Assembly (NCBI GenBank): GCA_016124655.1 | Contig: WGNI01000013.1 | Location: forward strand, 39,739 to 103,738 | From: Alphaproteobacteria bacterium | GTDB lineage: Bacteria; Pseudomonadota; Alphaproteobacteria; Caulobacterales; Aquidulcibacteraceae | Direction: 5' to 3' | DNA length: 64,000 nucleotides | Shown here: piece by piece, positions 35,239 through 42,986 of the stretch | How positions within the stretch are numbered: the first letter of the stretch is position 1 | Layout of the letters: each line of letters opens with the position of its first letter | The notes under the pieces: model-generated | Seen by the model: the letters and a program-made list of their open reading frames with translations, nothing else | Databases searched by the model: none | Told to the model about the DNA's origin: nothing | Position numbers and translations under genes: made by a program

Positions 35239-36212
35239 GCGGCCGGCTCACCCTAGCCATTCCTTCAAAGGGCCGGCTGCAGGAGCAGACCGCCGCCTTC
35301 CTGGCCGATTGCGGCCTGGGGCTCAGTCTCGACGACGGCGATCGCGGCTACGCCGCGCGCATGGCCGCCGCGCCCGCGATCGATGTGCGGCTGATGTCGG
35401 CGTCTGAAATCGCCGCGGCTTTGCGCGACGGCGAAACCCATCTCGGCGTCACCGGCGAGGATGTGCTGCGCGAAGCCGATCCTGGCCTTGCCCGTTCCGT
35501 GCTGATCAAGCCGCTGGGCTTCGGCCGCGCGGACCTGGTGGTCGCGGTCCCTCAAGCCTGGATCGACGTGACGGCCATGGCCGATTTCGCCGATGTCTGC
35601 GCCGACTTCCAGGCCCGCCGCGGGCGCCGCCTGCGCGTGGCGACGAAATATCTCCGCCAGGCCCGCGCCTTCATGGAGCGCCACGGCGTGGAGGAATACC
35701 GCCTGGTCGAAAGCGCAGGCGCCACCGAAGGCGCGCCCGGCGCCGGCGCGGCGGACGCGATCGTCGACATCACGACCACTGGCAAAACGCTTGCGGCCAA
35801 TGGACTGAAAATCATTCCTGGCGGCGTCATTCTGCGCAGCCAGGCAAGCCTTGTCGCCAGCCGCACCGCGCCCTGGAGCGCCGACCTCATGGCGCCGCTG
35901 GAGCGTATGCTCGACATCATCGAAGCCCGCGGCCGCGCCAAGGCGATGCGGCTGTTGCGTCTGGCGCCGGGACCCGGCGGACCGGACCTTGTGATCGAAC
36001 GCGCCGCAGCGCTCGGCTGCAAGGTTGCGGGCGCTGCGGAGGGCGCGCTGCTGGAGCTCTATTGCCCCGCGGACGCGGTGTTTTCGGTGTGCGCGGCGCT
36101 GCAGGATCTGCTGGGCGGCATGCTCGGCGTGTTCGACGCCGACTTCATTTTCGAACGCCCGAACGCAACATTCGAGACGCTGAAGGATGCGCTTTCCGCA
36201 AGCGTACGTTGA
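35235..36212 (+). CDS. hisG: ATP phosphoribosyltransferase
   Basis: A 325-residue HisG, joining ATP and PRPP as the first enzyme of histidine biosynthesis. Conserved pieces include LAIPSKGRLQEQT, THLGVTGEDVLREADP, LRVATKYLRQARAFMERHGVEEY and IVDITTTGKTLAANGLKII. It carries about 90 residues after the catalytic domain, longer than the short HisG forms that usually work with HisZ; the tail (containing LELYCPADAVFSVCAALQ) is not one I can identify. The ATG overlaps the hisZ stop. Confidence 0.95.
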   Translation: MSGRLTLAIPSKGRLQEQTAAFLADCGLGLSLDDGDRGYAARMAAAPAIDVRLMSASEIAAALRDGETHLGVTGEDVLREADPGLARSVLIKPLGFGRADLVVAVPQAWIDVTAMADFADVCADFQARRGRRLRVATKYLRQARAFMERHGVEEYRLVESAGATEGAPGAGAADAIVDITTTGKTLAANGLKIIPGGVILRSQASLVASRTAPWSADLMAPLERMLDIIEARGRAKAMRLLRLAPGPGGPDLVIERAAALGCKVAGAAEGALLELYCPADAVFSVCAALQDLLGGMLGVFDADFIFERPNATFETLKDALSASVR

Positions 36213-36430
36213 AGTCAAACGCCAATCTTGCGGCGCACAATACAGTATTGCATTGCACAATCGAAGCAGTGCTGAAATGTACTGAATGTTACATTAAAAT
36301 TGTTGCAGTTTTGCACTTGACGCTTTCATGTCCATTCGGACACGTTGCGGCGTCGAGTCGCTCTGCGGTTCGACGCGCGTTTGGGGAGGAGACGCCCTAA
36401 CAACAAGAACACACAACGCGGCACACCAGG
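36213..36430. promoter_or_regulatory. AT-rich palindrome cluster upstream of the PQQ dehydrogenase gene
   Basis: This part of the 378-base gap is much less GC-rich than its surroundings between about 36235 and 36330. It holds several dyads: CAATACAGTATTG (36238-36250), ATTGCACAAT (36252-36261), AATGT...ACATT (36275-36294) and TGTCCATTCGGACA (36329-36342). A TTGACG element (36317-36322) could be a -35 box with the last dyad overlapping its spacer. The pattern suggests control of the downstream gene by a regulator; no coding sequence is seen. Confidence 0.45.
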
Positions 36431-36470
36431 ACGGCCGCGCCCCCACGAGAGGGCGCGGCCGTCTTCGTTT
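36431..36470 (+). terminator. Strong hairpin with T-rich tail
   Basis: ACGGCCGCGCCC (36431-36442) pairs perfectly with GGGCGCGGCCGT (36451-36462), followed by CTTCGTTTT. This looks like a rho-independent terminator. It lies after the AT-rich promoter-like region and about 120 bases before the PQQ dehydrogenase start, so it would end either hisG read-through or a short leader/small RNA begun near 36345. Confidence 0.7.
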
Positions 36471-36590
36471 TCCGGCGCTGAAAAGACCTTGCGCGCCATC
36501 AATCCGCGCGGCGCCGCAAAGACAAGGCTAGCGCGCGCCCGGGCGCCCTGCTTAGGATTGGAAAAACAGACAAGGCTCTGGGAGAAGCGC

Positions 36591-38732
36591 ATGCGTGCAT
36601 GGGCGACGGCCATCGCGTTCACCGCCATTGCGGCGTTGGCAGGATGCAATCAGGGATCATTGGGCCCCGCCGCAGTCGACGGCGAGAGCATCGTCGACGC
36701 CGATTCCGAGCCCGGCAATTGGCTCACCCACGGGCGCACCTATTCCGAACAGCGCTATTCGCCGCTCGAACAGATCAATGCCGGCAATGTCGGTGAAATG
36801 GGCCTGGCCTGGTCCTATGAGCTGCCCTCGAACCGCGGCGCGTCCGCCACGCCCATCGTGGTCGACGGCGTCATGTACGTCACCAGCGCCTGGAGCAATG
36901 TCGTCGCGCTCAACGCCGCCACCGGCGAAGAGATTTGGAAATGGGACGCCGAAGTCCCACGCTCGCGCGGCCAATACGCCTGCTGCGACGTCACCAATCG
37001 CGGCGTCGCGGTGTGGAACGGCAAAGTCTATGTCGCGACCATTGACGGCCGCCTTGTCGCCCTGAACGCTGAAGACGGCGCAGTGGCCTGGAGCCAGCTC
37101 ACCGTCGATCAGTCCAAGCCCTACACCATCACCGGCGCGCCCCGCGCCGCCAACGGGCTGATCTATATTGGCAATGGCGGCGCTGAATATGGCGTGCGCG
37201 GCTACGTCAGCGCCTACGACGCCGCCACCGGCGAATTGAAATGGCGCTTCTACACCACGCCCAATCCCGAAGGCCCTGACAACGCCGCGTCCGACAGCGT
37301 GCGCGACCAGGCGCTGGCGACCTGGAATCTGCAGGAGGGCGCATGGCGCCAATCCGGCGGCGGCGGCACGGCGTGGGATTCCATCGTCTACGATTCCGAA
37401 CTGAACCGGCTCTGGATCGGCGTCGGCAACGGCTCGCCCTGGAACCGTCAGGTTCGCTCGCCGGATTATGACGGCAACAACGACAATCTCTATCTCTCAT
37501 CAATTGTCGCGGTGGACGCCGACACCGGCGCCTATCAGTGCCACTACCAGACCACGCCGGGCGACACCTGGGACTACACCGCCACCCAGCACATCATGCT
37601 GGCGACGCTGGAGATCGAAGGCCAGGAACGCAAGGTCGCCATGCAGGCGCCGAAGAACGGATATTTCTACGTTCTCGACAGAAACGACTGCAAACTCATC
37701 TCCGCCGCCCCGATCGCGCAACAGACCTGGACCACCGGCATCGATCAAGCCACCGGCCGGCCGATCGAAAATCCCGAGGCGCGCTTCGTGGCCGGCTCCG
37801 CGATCGTCCTGCCGTCGCCCTTCGGCGCACACAATTGGCACCCGATGGCGATGAGCCAGCAGACCGGCTTCGTCTACATTCCCGTGCAGGAATTGGCGCA
37901 GGACTTCACCACCGATTCCCGCTTCGTCTATCGCCCGGGGCGCTGGAACACCGGCACGGTGCATGCCGGCCTGCCGATGGATCCCGCCGCGCGCCGCGCA
38001 GTGACGAACTCGATGTCCGGCGCCTTGCTGGCGTGGGATCCCGTCAATCAGCGACAAGCCTGGCGCGTCGAGCTCAATGGCGCCTGGAACGGCGGCGCGC
38101 TCGCCACGGCCGGCAATCTTGTGTTCCAGGGCACGGTGGACGGCCACCTCGCGGCCTACAACGCCCAGACCGGCGAAAAGCTTTGGGATTTCGACAACCA
38201 AGCCGCCACGCTCGCCGGCCCCATGACCTACATGGTCGGCGACACGCAATACGTCGCGAGCCTCGCCAGCTATGGCAGCGTGTTCTTCCTCGCCGCCGGC
38301 TTCGCCGCGCCCCGCGAGGGCGACAATCTCAACGGTCGCGTGAACGTCTTCCGCGTCGGCGGAGAGGCGACATTGCCGCCCCGCAATTTCGTGCGTGCGG
38401 AAACGCCGGAGCCGCCGGCGCTGCGTGTGCCCGCCGCCGCGATGCTGCGCGGGGAGGCCGTGTACGGCCAGTTCTGCAATGTCTGCCACGGCCCCGGCGC
38501 GGTGGGCGGCGGCGTCATCCCCGACATTCGCCGTTCGACCGTGCTGCAGGATCAGACCGTGTGGCTGCAAACCATTCACGGCGCGCGCGAGGAAAACGGC
38601 ATGCCGGATTTCTCCGATTGGATCACGCCGCAGGACGCCGAACTCGTCCGCGCCTACGTCGCTCAACAGGCGCGGCTCCTCTACAATCAGGAACACGCCC
38701 AAGGCGGCGCCGGCGGCCAACGCGGCCGGTGA
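36591..38732 (+). CDS. PQQ-dependent alcohol dehydrogenase with C-terminal cytochrome c (quinohemoprotein), lipoprotein
   Basis: A 713-residue type II quinohemoprotein. The lipobox AALAGC gives Cys18. The eight-bladed propeller has the adjacent-cysteine disulfide motif ACCDVTNRG, GNGGAEYGVRGYVSAYD and GNGSPWNRQVRSPDYDG (cofactor-metal region), PGDTWDYTA, and repeated W-docking motifs. A cytochrome c domain with CNVCHG lies at about residues 620-700. It oxidises alcohols in the periplasm and passes electrons to its own haem. GGGAGAAG precedes the ATG. A TonB receptor gene follows across a repeat. Confidence 0.93.
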   Translation: MRAWATAIAFTAIAALAGCNQGSLGPAAVDGESIVDADSEPGNWLTHGRTYSEQRYSPLEQINAGNVGEMGLAWSYELPSNRGASATPIVVDGVMYVTSAWSNVVALNAATGEEIWKWDAEVPRSRGQYACCDVTNRGVAVWNGKVYVATIDGRLVALNAEDGAVAWSQLTVDQSKPYTITGAPRAANGLIYIGNGGAEYGVRGYVSAYDAATGELKWRFYTTPNPEGPDNAASDSVRDQALATWNLQEGAWRQSGGGGTAWDSIVYDSELNRLWIGVGNGSPWNRQVRSPDYDGNNDNLYLSSIVAVDADTGAYQCHYQTTPGDTWDYTATQHIMLATLEIEGQERKVAMQAPKNGYFYVLDRNDCKLISAAPIAQQTWTTGIDQATGRPIENPEARFVAGSAIVLPSPFGAHNWHPMAMSQQTGFVYIPVQELAQDFTTDSRFVYRPGRWNTGTVHAGLPMDPAARRAVTNSMSGALLAWDPVNQRQAWRVELNGAWNGGALATAGNLVFQGTVDGHLAAYNAQTGEKLWDFDNQAATLAGPMTYMVGDTQYVASLASYGSVFFLAAGFAAPREGDNLNGRVNVFRVGGEATLPPRNFVRAETPEPPALRVPAAAMLRGEAVYGQFCNVCHGPGAVGGGVIPDIRRSTVLQDQTVWLQTIHGAREENGMPDFSDWITPQDAELVRAYVAQQARLLYNQEHAQGGAGGQRGR

Positions 38733-38754
38733 GGGTGAGGTCCGATGCGAGGTA

Positions 38755-38915
38755 GGCTTCGCCCCTATCCCCTTGTGGGAGAGGGTGGCTGACCCTCGCG
38801 AGTGCGAGGGGAAGTCGGGTGAGGGGTGAACACGACAGAGTGCTGTACCTCGCAGGCGCCCCACATCCGTCTCGGCCTTTGGCCTCGGCGCCTTCTCCCA
38901 CAAGGGGAGAAGGAG
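38755..38915. repeat. Palindromic intergenic repeat, type A, copy 2
   Basis: The scaffold CCCCTTGTGGGAGAGGGTGG is followed by an inner hairpin CCCTCGCGAGTGCGAGGG that differs completely from copy 1, then GTGAGGGGTG. The right half has CATCCG, the inner hairpin CGAGGCC-AAA-GGCCTCG (read on the minus strand) and CCTTCTCCCACAAGGGGAG. It separates the PQQ dehydrogenase and TonB receptor genes and runs right up to the receptor start. Confidence 0.88.
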
Positions 38916-38917
38916 AG

Positions 38918-40981
38918 TTGCCCGCATTGGCCTGCGTCGTGTCTGCCGTCTTCTGGGCTGTCTCGGCCGCATCCCCAGCCTTCGCTCAGGAAATCGTCGT
39001 CACCGCCGAGCGGCGCGCGCAGGACGCATCGCGCCTGGCGACGAATGCGGCGTCGTTGAGCGGCGATGAGCTTGCTTTCGTTGCGCCGCAAACAGCGTCG
39101 GAGGCGTTGAACCGGCTGCCGGGCGTCGCCATCCATCGCAACAATGGCGTGGAGAATTTGCCCGCGATCCGCTCGCCGGTTTTGAACGGCGGCCAAAGCG
39201 CGGGATCGTTTCTGGTGCTGGAGGACGGCGTGCCGATCCGCGCGCCGGGTTTCGCCAACGTCAATCAGCTGTTCGAGACCAGCTTGGATTTTGCCGCGCG
39301 CGTGGAGGTCACGCGCGGCCCCGGCTCGGCGCTCTATGGCTCCAACGCCGTCCATGGCCTTGTGAACGTGAGCACGCCGCTGGCCTGTTCCATGCGCCTT
39401 GGCGGCATGAATGGCCGTGCGGCGATGATCGCCGGAGACGGAAACGGTTCCGTGCATACGCAAGTGATGGGGCGAACCTATCTCAGCAAGCCCCCGGACG
39501 ATGAGATCTGGCTTGATTGCTGGCCCTCGCCCAGCGTTCTGTACGGAGTATCCGCGCGCCGCGAGCGCGGCTGGAGAGATCAATCGGGACTTGATCAGCA
39601 AAGCGCGCTCTTTGGTTTCGATGCGGCGATGGGCGATTGGTCGATTCAAGGCCGCATTGCGCTGCAAAATCTCAACCAGGAAACCGCAAGCTTCATCCAG
39701 GGCGAAAACGCCTACGACAATGCCGAATTGGCGCAAACAAACCCGACGCCCGGCGCCTATCGCGACACCCAAATCGCGCGCGCGCGCATCACGGCCGAGC
39801 GCGCCTTCGGCGATTGGAAGCTCTCGCTGACGCCCTATGCGCGCTGGATCGACGCGGACCTCAATCTCTCGTTCTTTCCCTCCCAGGCGCAGGAAATCTC
39901 GCGCCAGAAGGGCGGCGGGCTCCAGGCTGCGATCTACTATGATCCCAGCGAGGCGCTCTCCGTGATCTTCGGCGCCGATGCCGATCTGACGCGCGGCTCG
40001 CTCTACGAATTCCAATCCTTGCCGAACATCGGAACCTTCACGCAAGGCCTGCATTACGATTATCAGGTCGATATGCGCGTGTTGGCCGCGTACGCGCAGG
40101 CCAATTGGGCGATTGCGGAGAACTGGCGCGTGATCGCGGGCTTGCGCGGCGAATGGGTGACCTACGATTACGACAATCGCGCGCCGAGCAATGATGTCGG
40201 CCGTTTTCGCCGGCCTGACGATCGCACAGACCGCTTCGACGCGCTCACGCCGAAACTCGGTCTCGTCTGGACGCCCCACGAAAACCAGACGCTCTGGCTG
40301 AATTATGCGCGCGGCGCGCGTCCGCCCCAGATCACCGATCTCTACTCCCTGCAAACCACGCAAACCCCGGGCGGGCAGGGCGTGGAGACGATCGAGTCTG
40401 TCGAACTCGGCTGGCGCGGCGATCTCGGCCCCGCGCGGCTGGAGCTCGCGGCTTACGCCATGGATAAGGACGATACCGCGTTCCGCAACGCCGACGGATT
40501 CACCGTCACCGACGGCGCCTCGCGCCACGTGGGCGTCGAGCTGTCCGGCGGCGCGCCGCTGCCCGCTGGCTTTGACCTCTCAGGCTGGGTGACTTATGCG
40601 CGCCACACCTATCGCTTCGACAATCCCTCCACCCGCGGCGGCGAAAGCATCCGCAAGGGCGATGATATCGATTCAGCGCCGCGCTGGATTTGGAATGCGC
40701 GCCTCGGCTGGTCGCCGCACGACGCCCTTCGCCTGGAGGCGGAATGGGCGCATATGGGCGAATATTTCACCAACGCGGAAAACACCCGGACCTATACCGG
40801 CCATGACGTGTTCAATCTGCGCGGCGAGGTGGAGGTGAGCAGCGCCGTCACGCTCACCGCCGCGCTGCGCAACATCGCCAACACCGACTACGCCGAACGC
40901 GCCGATTTCGCCTTCGGCAATGACCGCTATTTCCCTGGCGAAGGCCGCAATCTCACCTTAGGCGTCCGCGGTCGCTTTTGA
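38918..40981 (+). CDS. TonB-dependent outer-membrane receptor
   Basis: About 687 residues if translation begins at TTG 38918. Signal peptide LPALACVVSAVFWAVSAASP ending AFAQ, then EIVVTAERR, a plug domain (ALNRLPGVAIHRNNG, RVEVTRGPGSALYGSNAVHG) and a beta-barrel ending with GVRGRF. The upstream in-frame region is repeat sequence, so the start is uncertain; GAAGGAGAG from the repeat is the only ribosome site. Four unusual cysteines lie near the plug-barrel region. Position after a PQQ enzyme hints at cofactor or substrate uptake; ligand unknown. Confidence 0.9.
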   Translation: MPALACVVSAVFWAVSAASPAFAQEIVVTAERRAQDASRLATNAASLSGDELAFVAPQTASEALNRLPGVAIHRNNGVENLPAIRSPVLNGGQSAGSFLVLEDGVPIRAPGFANVNQLFETSLDFAARVEVTRGPGSALYGSNAVHGLVNVSTPLACSMRLGGMNGRAAMIAGDGNGSVHTQVMGRTYLSKPPDDEIWLDCWPSPSVLYGVSARRERGWRDQSGLDQQSALFGFDAAMGDWSIQGRIALQNLNQETASFIQGENAYDNAELAQTNPTPGAYRDTQIARARITAERAFGDWKLSLTPYARWIDADLNLSFFPSQAQEISRQKGGGLQAAIYYDPSEALSVIFGADADLTRGSLYEFQSLPNIGTFTQGLHYDYQVDMRVLAAYAQANWAIAENWRVIAGLRGEWVTYDYDNRAPSNDVGRFRRPDDRTDRFDALTPKLGLVWTPHENQTLWLNYARGARPPQITDLYSLQTTQTPGGQGVETIESVELGWRGDLGPARLELAAYAMDKDDTAFRNADGFTVTDGASRHVGVELSGGAPLPAGFDLSGWVTYARHTYRFDNPSTRGGESIRKGDDIDSAPRWIWNARLGWSPHDALRLEAEWAHMGEYFTNAENTRTYTGHDVFNLRGEVEVSSAVTLTAALRNIANTDYAERADFAFGNDRYFPGEGRNLTLGVRGRF

Positions 40982-42085
40982 GATGCGCCGCGCGCTGTCG
41001 CGCGTCACGGGAATGTCGATCGTGGCGATCGCGCCGCCTTCTGGGCGCCGCTCCAGCCGAAAACAGGCGTCGCCCCCAAAAAGCGCTTCCAGCCGCGCGC
41101 GGATATTGCGCACGCCCACGCCGTCGGGCCCCAACGTCGCCGGTGGGCCAGGGCCGTTGTCCTCGATGGTGGTGATCAGCCGCGCGCCTTTGCGGCGCAC
41201 CATGATGCGCACGAAACCCGCCCCGTCGATCTGCCCCACGCCATGCTTGATCGCGTTCTCGATCGCGGGCTGGATCATCAGCGACGGCACCAGGCAATCG
41301 CGCAGATCGTCGGGGATGTCGCACACGATGCGCAGCCGGTCGCCGAAACGCTGCGCCTCCACCATGAGATAGAGCTTCTGGATTTCCTCCTCTTCATCGA
41401 GGCGGGAGAATTGATCGGGATTGGCGTCCAGCGTGTGGCGCAGGAAACGCGACAGCCTCAGAATCATCGCCTCCGCGTCGGCGTTGCGCTTTTCCAGCAC
41501 CAAGGTGGAGATGGCGTTCAGCGTATTGAACAGGAAATGCGGATTGAGCTGATAGCGCAGCATTTTCAGCTGCGCCCCGTGCGCCGCCGCCTGCGCGCGC
41601 GCCAAATCCACGGTTTGTTTGCGGTACAGGAAAATCAAATCCTGCGCGTAATAATAGCCCGCCCACATCATGAACACCCAGCCGAACTGGATGGTGAATT
41701 GCAGGAATTCCGCGCCCGGCCATTCCGGCGCGAAGGCGCGCTGAAACGCGGTCTCCATCGCATGGATCGGCGCCATGAACGCCGCGCACAGCGCCAGCGC
41801 CGCCGCCAGCCGCAAGAGCGGGCGCTCCGCGGAGAGCCGCGAGACCACCAGGTGCACCAGCGTCGTCGCCCCGGCGTAGACGCACACCGTCACGATCCTG
41901 GGCCCCATGAAGGGCCACACGACCTCGGGGTGCACGATGCCCGCCGCCGCCAGGCGCAACAGGAAGAACGCGCTCCAGAACAGCGCCTGGAACTGCAGGA
42001 AGGCGCGCCAGCGCGCTACGGTTTCGCCGGCGCCGGCGCCGTCGGCGCGCGCAGGCGCCGGGCGGCTGTGCGACAATCGGCTCAT
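40958..42085 (-). CDS. LytS/YehU-type membrane sensor histidine kinase
   Basis: A 375-residue kinase with about four N-terminal membrane helices (residues 28-160). The His_kinase domain begins QLNPHFLFNTLNAIST, and the phosphoacceptor is the histidine in NPHFLFN. The ATPase domain carries IQPAIENAIKHGV, TIEDNGPGPP and GVGVRNIRARLEALFG. Its usual partner is a LytTR response regulator, but none is encoded in the window. Its 3' end overlaps that of the TonB receptor gene by 24 bases on the opposite strand. Confidence 0.93.
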   Translation of the reverse strand: MSRLSHSRPAPARADGAGAGETVARWRAFLQFQALFWSAFFLLRLAAAGIVHPEVVWPFMGPRIVTVCVYAGATTLVHLVVSRLSAERPLLRLAAALALCAAFMAPIHAMETAFQRAFAPEWPGAEFLQFTIQFGWVFMMWAGYYYAQDLIFLYRKQTVDLARAQAAAHGAQLKMLRYQLNPHFLFNTLNAISTLVLEKRNADAEAMILRLSRFLRHTLDANPDQFSRLDEEEEIQKLYLMVEAQRFGDRLRIVCDIPDDLRDCLVPSLMIQPAIENAIKHGVGQIDGAGFVRIMVRRKGARLITTIEDNGPGPPATLGPDGVGVRNIRARLEALFGGDACFRLERRPEGGAIATIDIPVTRDSARRISKATADA

Positions 42086-42172
42086 GCGACAAGGCTAAAC
42101 GCACCCCCGCGCCCGCGCACGTGCGTTCGTCGCGCGAACCGGGCGGTTGGTCGATGAGCGCCTGAGCGCGTC

Positions 42173-42201
42173 AGCCAAAAGTGGAATCCGGTTTTGGCGA
42201 G
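42173..42201. repeat. Dispersed palindrome with AAAAGTGG/CCGGTTTT core, copy 1
   Basis: CCAAAAGTGGAATCCGGTTTTGG forms a short dyad (outer CCAAAA/TTTTGG). A near-identical core occurs at 57752-57799, inside a longer palindrome. It sits in the 140-base gap between the LytS-type kinase and the methyltransferase gene, at the edge of the restriction-modification module. The rest of this gap shows nothing else. Confidence 0.75.
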
Positions 42202-42225
42202 CAGACGTGCGACGAAGGACGGTCC

Positions 42226-42936
42226 CTAGACGTCGAAGAGGCGGGCCTGGGTGGACGAGGCGGCGCGGCCGCGCCGGGCCGTCCGTGCTGGCGATGCGCT
42301 CGGGCGCTCCGATGCGGAGTGGTTGGCGTAGGTCTTCCAGGTCGGCTCGTAGGCCTCCGCCTGATTGCCCCAAGCCGTCCAGCCGGGGCGCGTGCCGCGG
42401 GCGAAGAGTTCAAGGTAAGGACCCGCGCTGCAGGCTTCGATGATGTCGTAGGTTTCGTCGGGTTTACGGGAATGCTCGCGCTTACGGGATGGGATGATGT
42501 TCACTTGCCTGCGGCCGGCTTCGCGCGTGCGCGCGTTCTTGCCTTTGACCCCGAACAACAGAAGCTCGGTTACATTGCGGAAGTAGAAGCCGACGCCGCG
42601 ACCGTCGGGGCCGCCGTCTTTTCGTGTCTTGTACCAGACGATGTTCGATTTGTAGTTGAAGCCCCACGCCTGCATGACGCGCAGTCCCTCCGGAAGGAGC
42701 GCATTCGGAACCCAGAGGTAGAGATGGCTTACATCCGCTGCATAATCGCCAATCGGCAGGGCGCAAATGTCGTCCGTTGATAGCGTCGTGTAGCGCGCAA
42801 GGCGTTTGTGTTCGGGCGCCATTTTGCCGGTGCGGTTGGTGAACTGCCACGGCGGATCGACGAGGATCGTGCCGAAGCGGTGACCGCTCAGGCGATGTGC
42901 GAGGTCGAGCGACGCGTCCAACGAACTCATGCTCAT
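42226..42936 (-). CDS. MT-A70 family DNA adenine methyltransferase
   Basis: A 236-residue MT-A70-type N6-adenine methyltransferase. The catalytic motif DPPW occurs in FGTILVDPPWQFTNRTGKM; LYLWVPNALLPEGLRVMQAWGF and NVTELLLFGVKG are family signatures, as is the ELFARGTRPGWTAWGNQ region near the end. It probably protects host DNA from the neighbouring BglII-like endonuclease (50 bases upstream on the same strand). Specificity cannot be deduced. The tail is rich in Ser, Arg and Ala. Start 42936 or the ATG two codons later. Confidence 0.92.
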   Translation of the reverse strand: MSMSSLDASLDLAHRLSGHRFGTILVDPPWQFTNRTGKMAPEHKRLARYTTLSTDDICALPIGDYAADVSHLYLWVPNALLPEGLRVMQAWGFNYKSNIVWYKTRKDGGPDGRGVGFYFRNVTELLLFGVKGKNARTREAGRRQVNIIPSRKREHSRKPDETYDIIEACSAGPYLELFARGTRPGWTAWGNQAEAYEPTWKTYANHSASERPSASPARTARRGRAASSTQARLFDV

Positions 42937-42986
42937 TCAATCCAGTCTGTCACGATGCGTGGGGTGATTCCCAGCGCCAAGACAGG

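Noticed and set aside
38765..40528. Long open frame on the minus strand opposite the TonB receptor gene (587 codons), and similar long antisense frames opposite the EmrB-like, yidC, acyl-CoA dehydrogenase and sensor kinase genes.
   Set aside because: Composition is biased to Arg, Ala and Gly/His with no recognisable motif; such antisense openness is expected in very GC-rich genes. The sense frames have full domain support.
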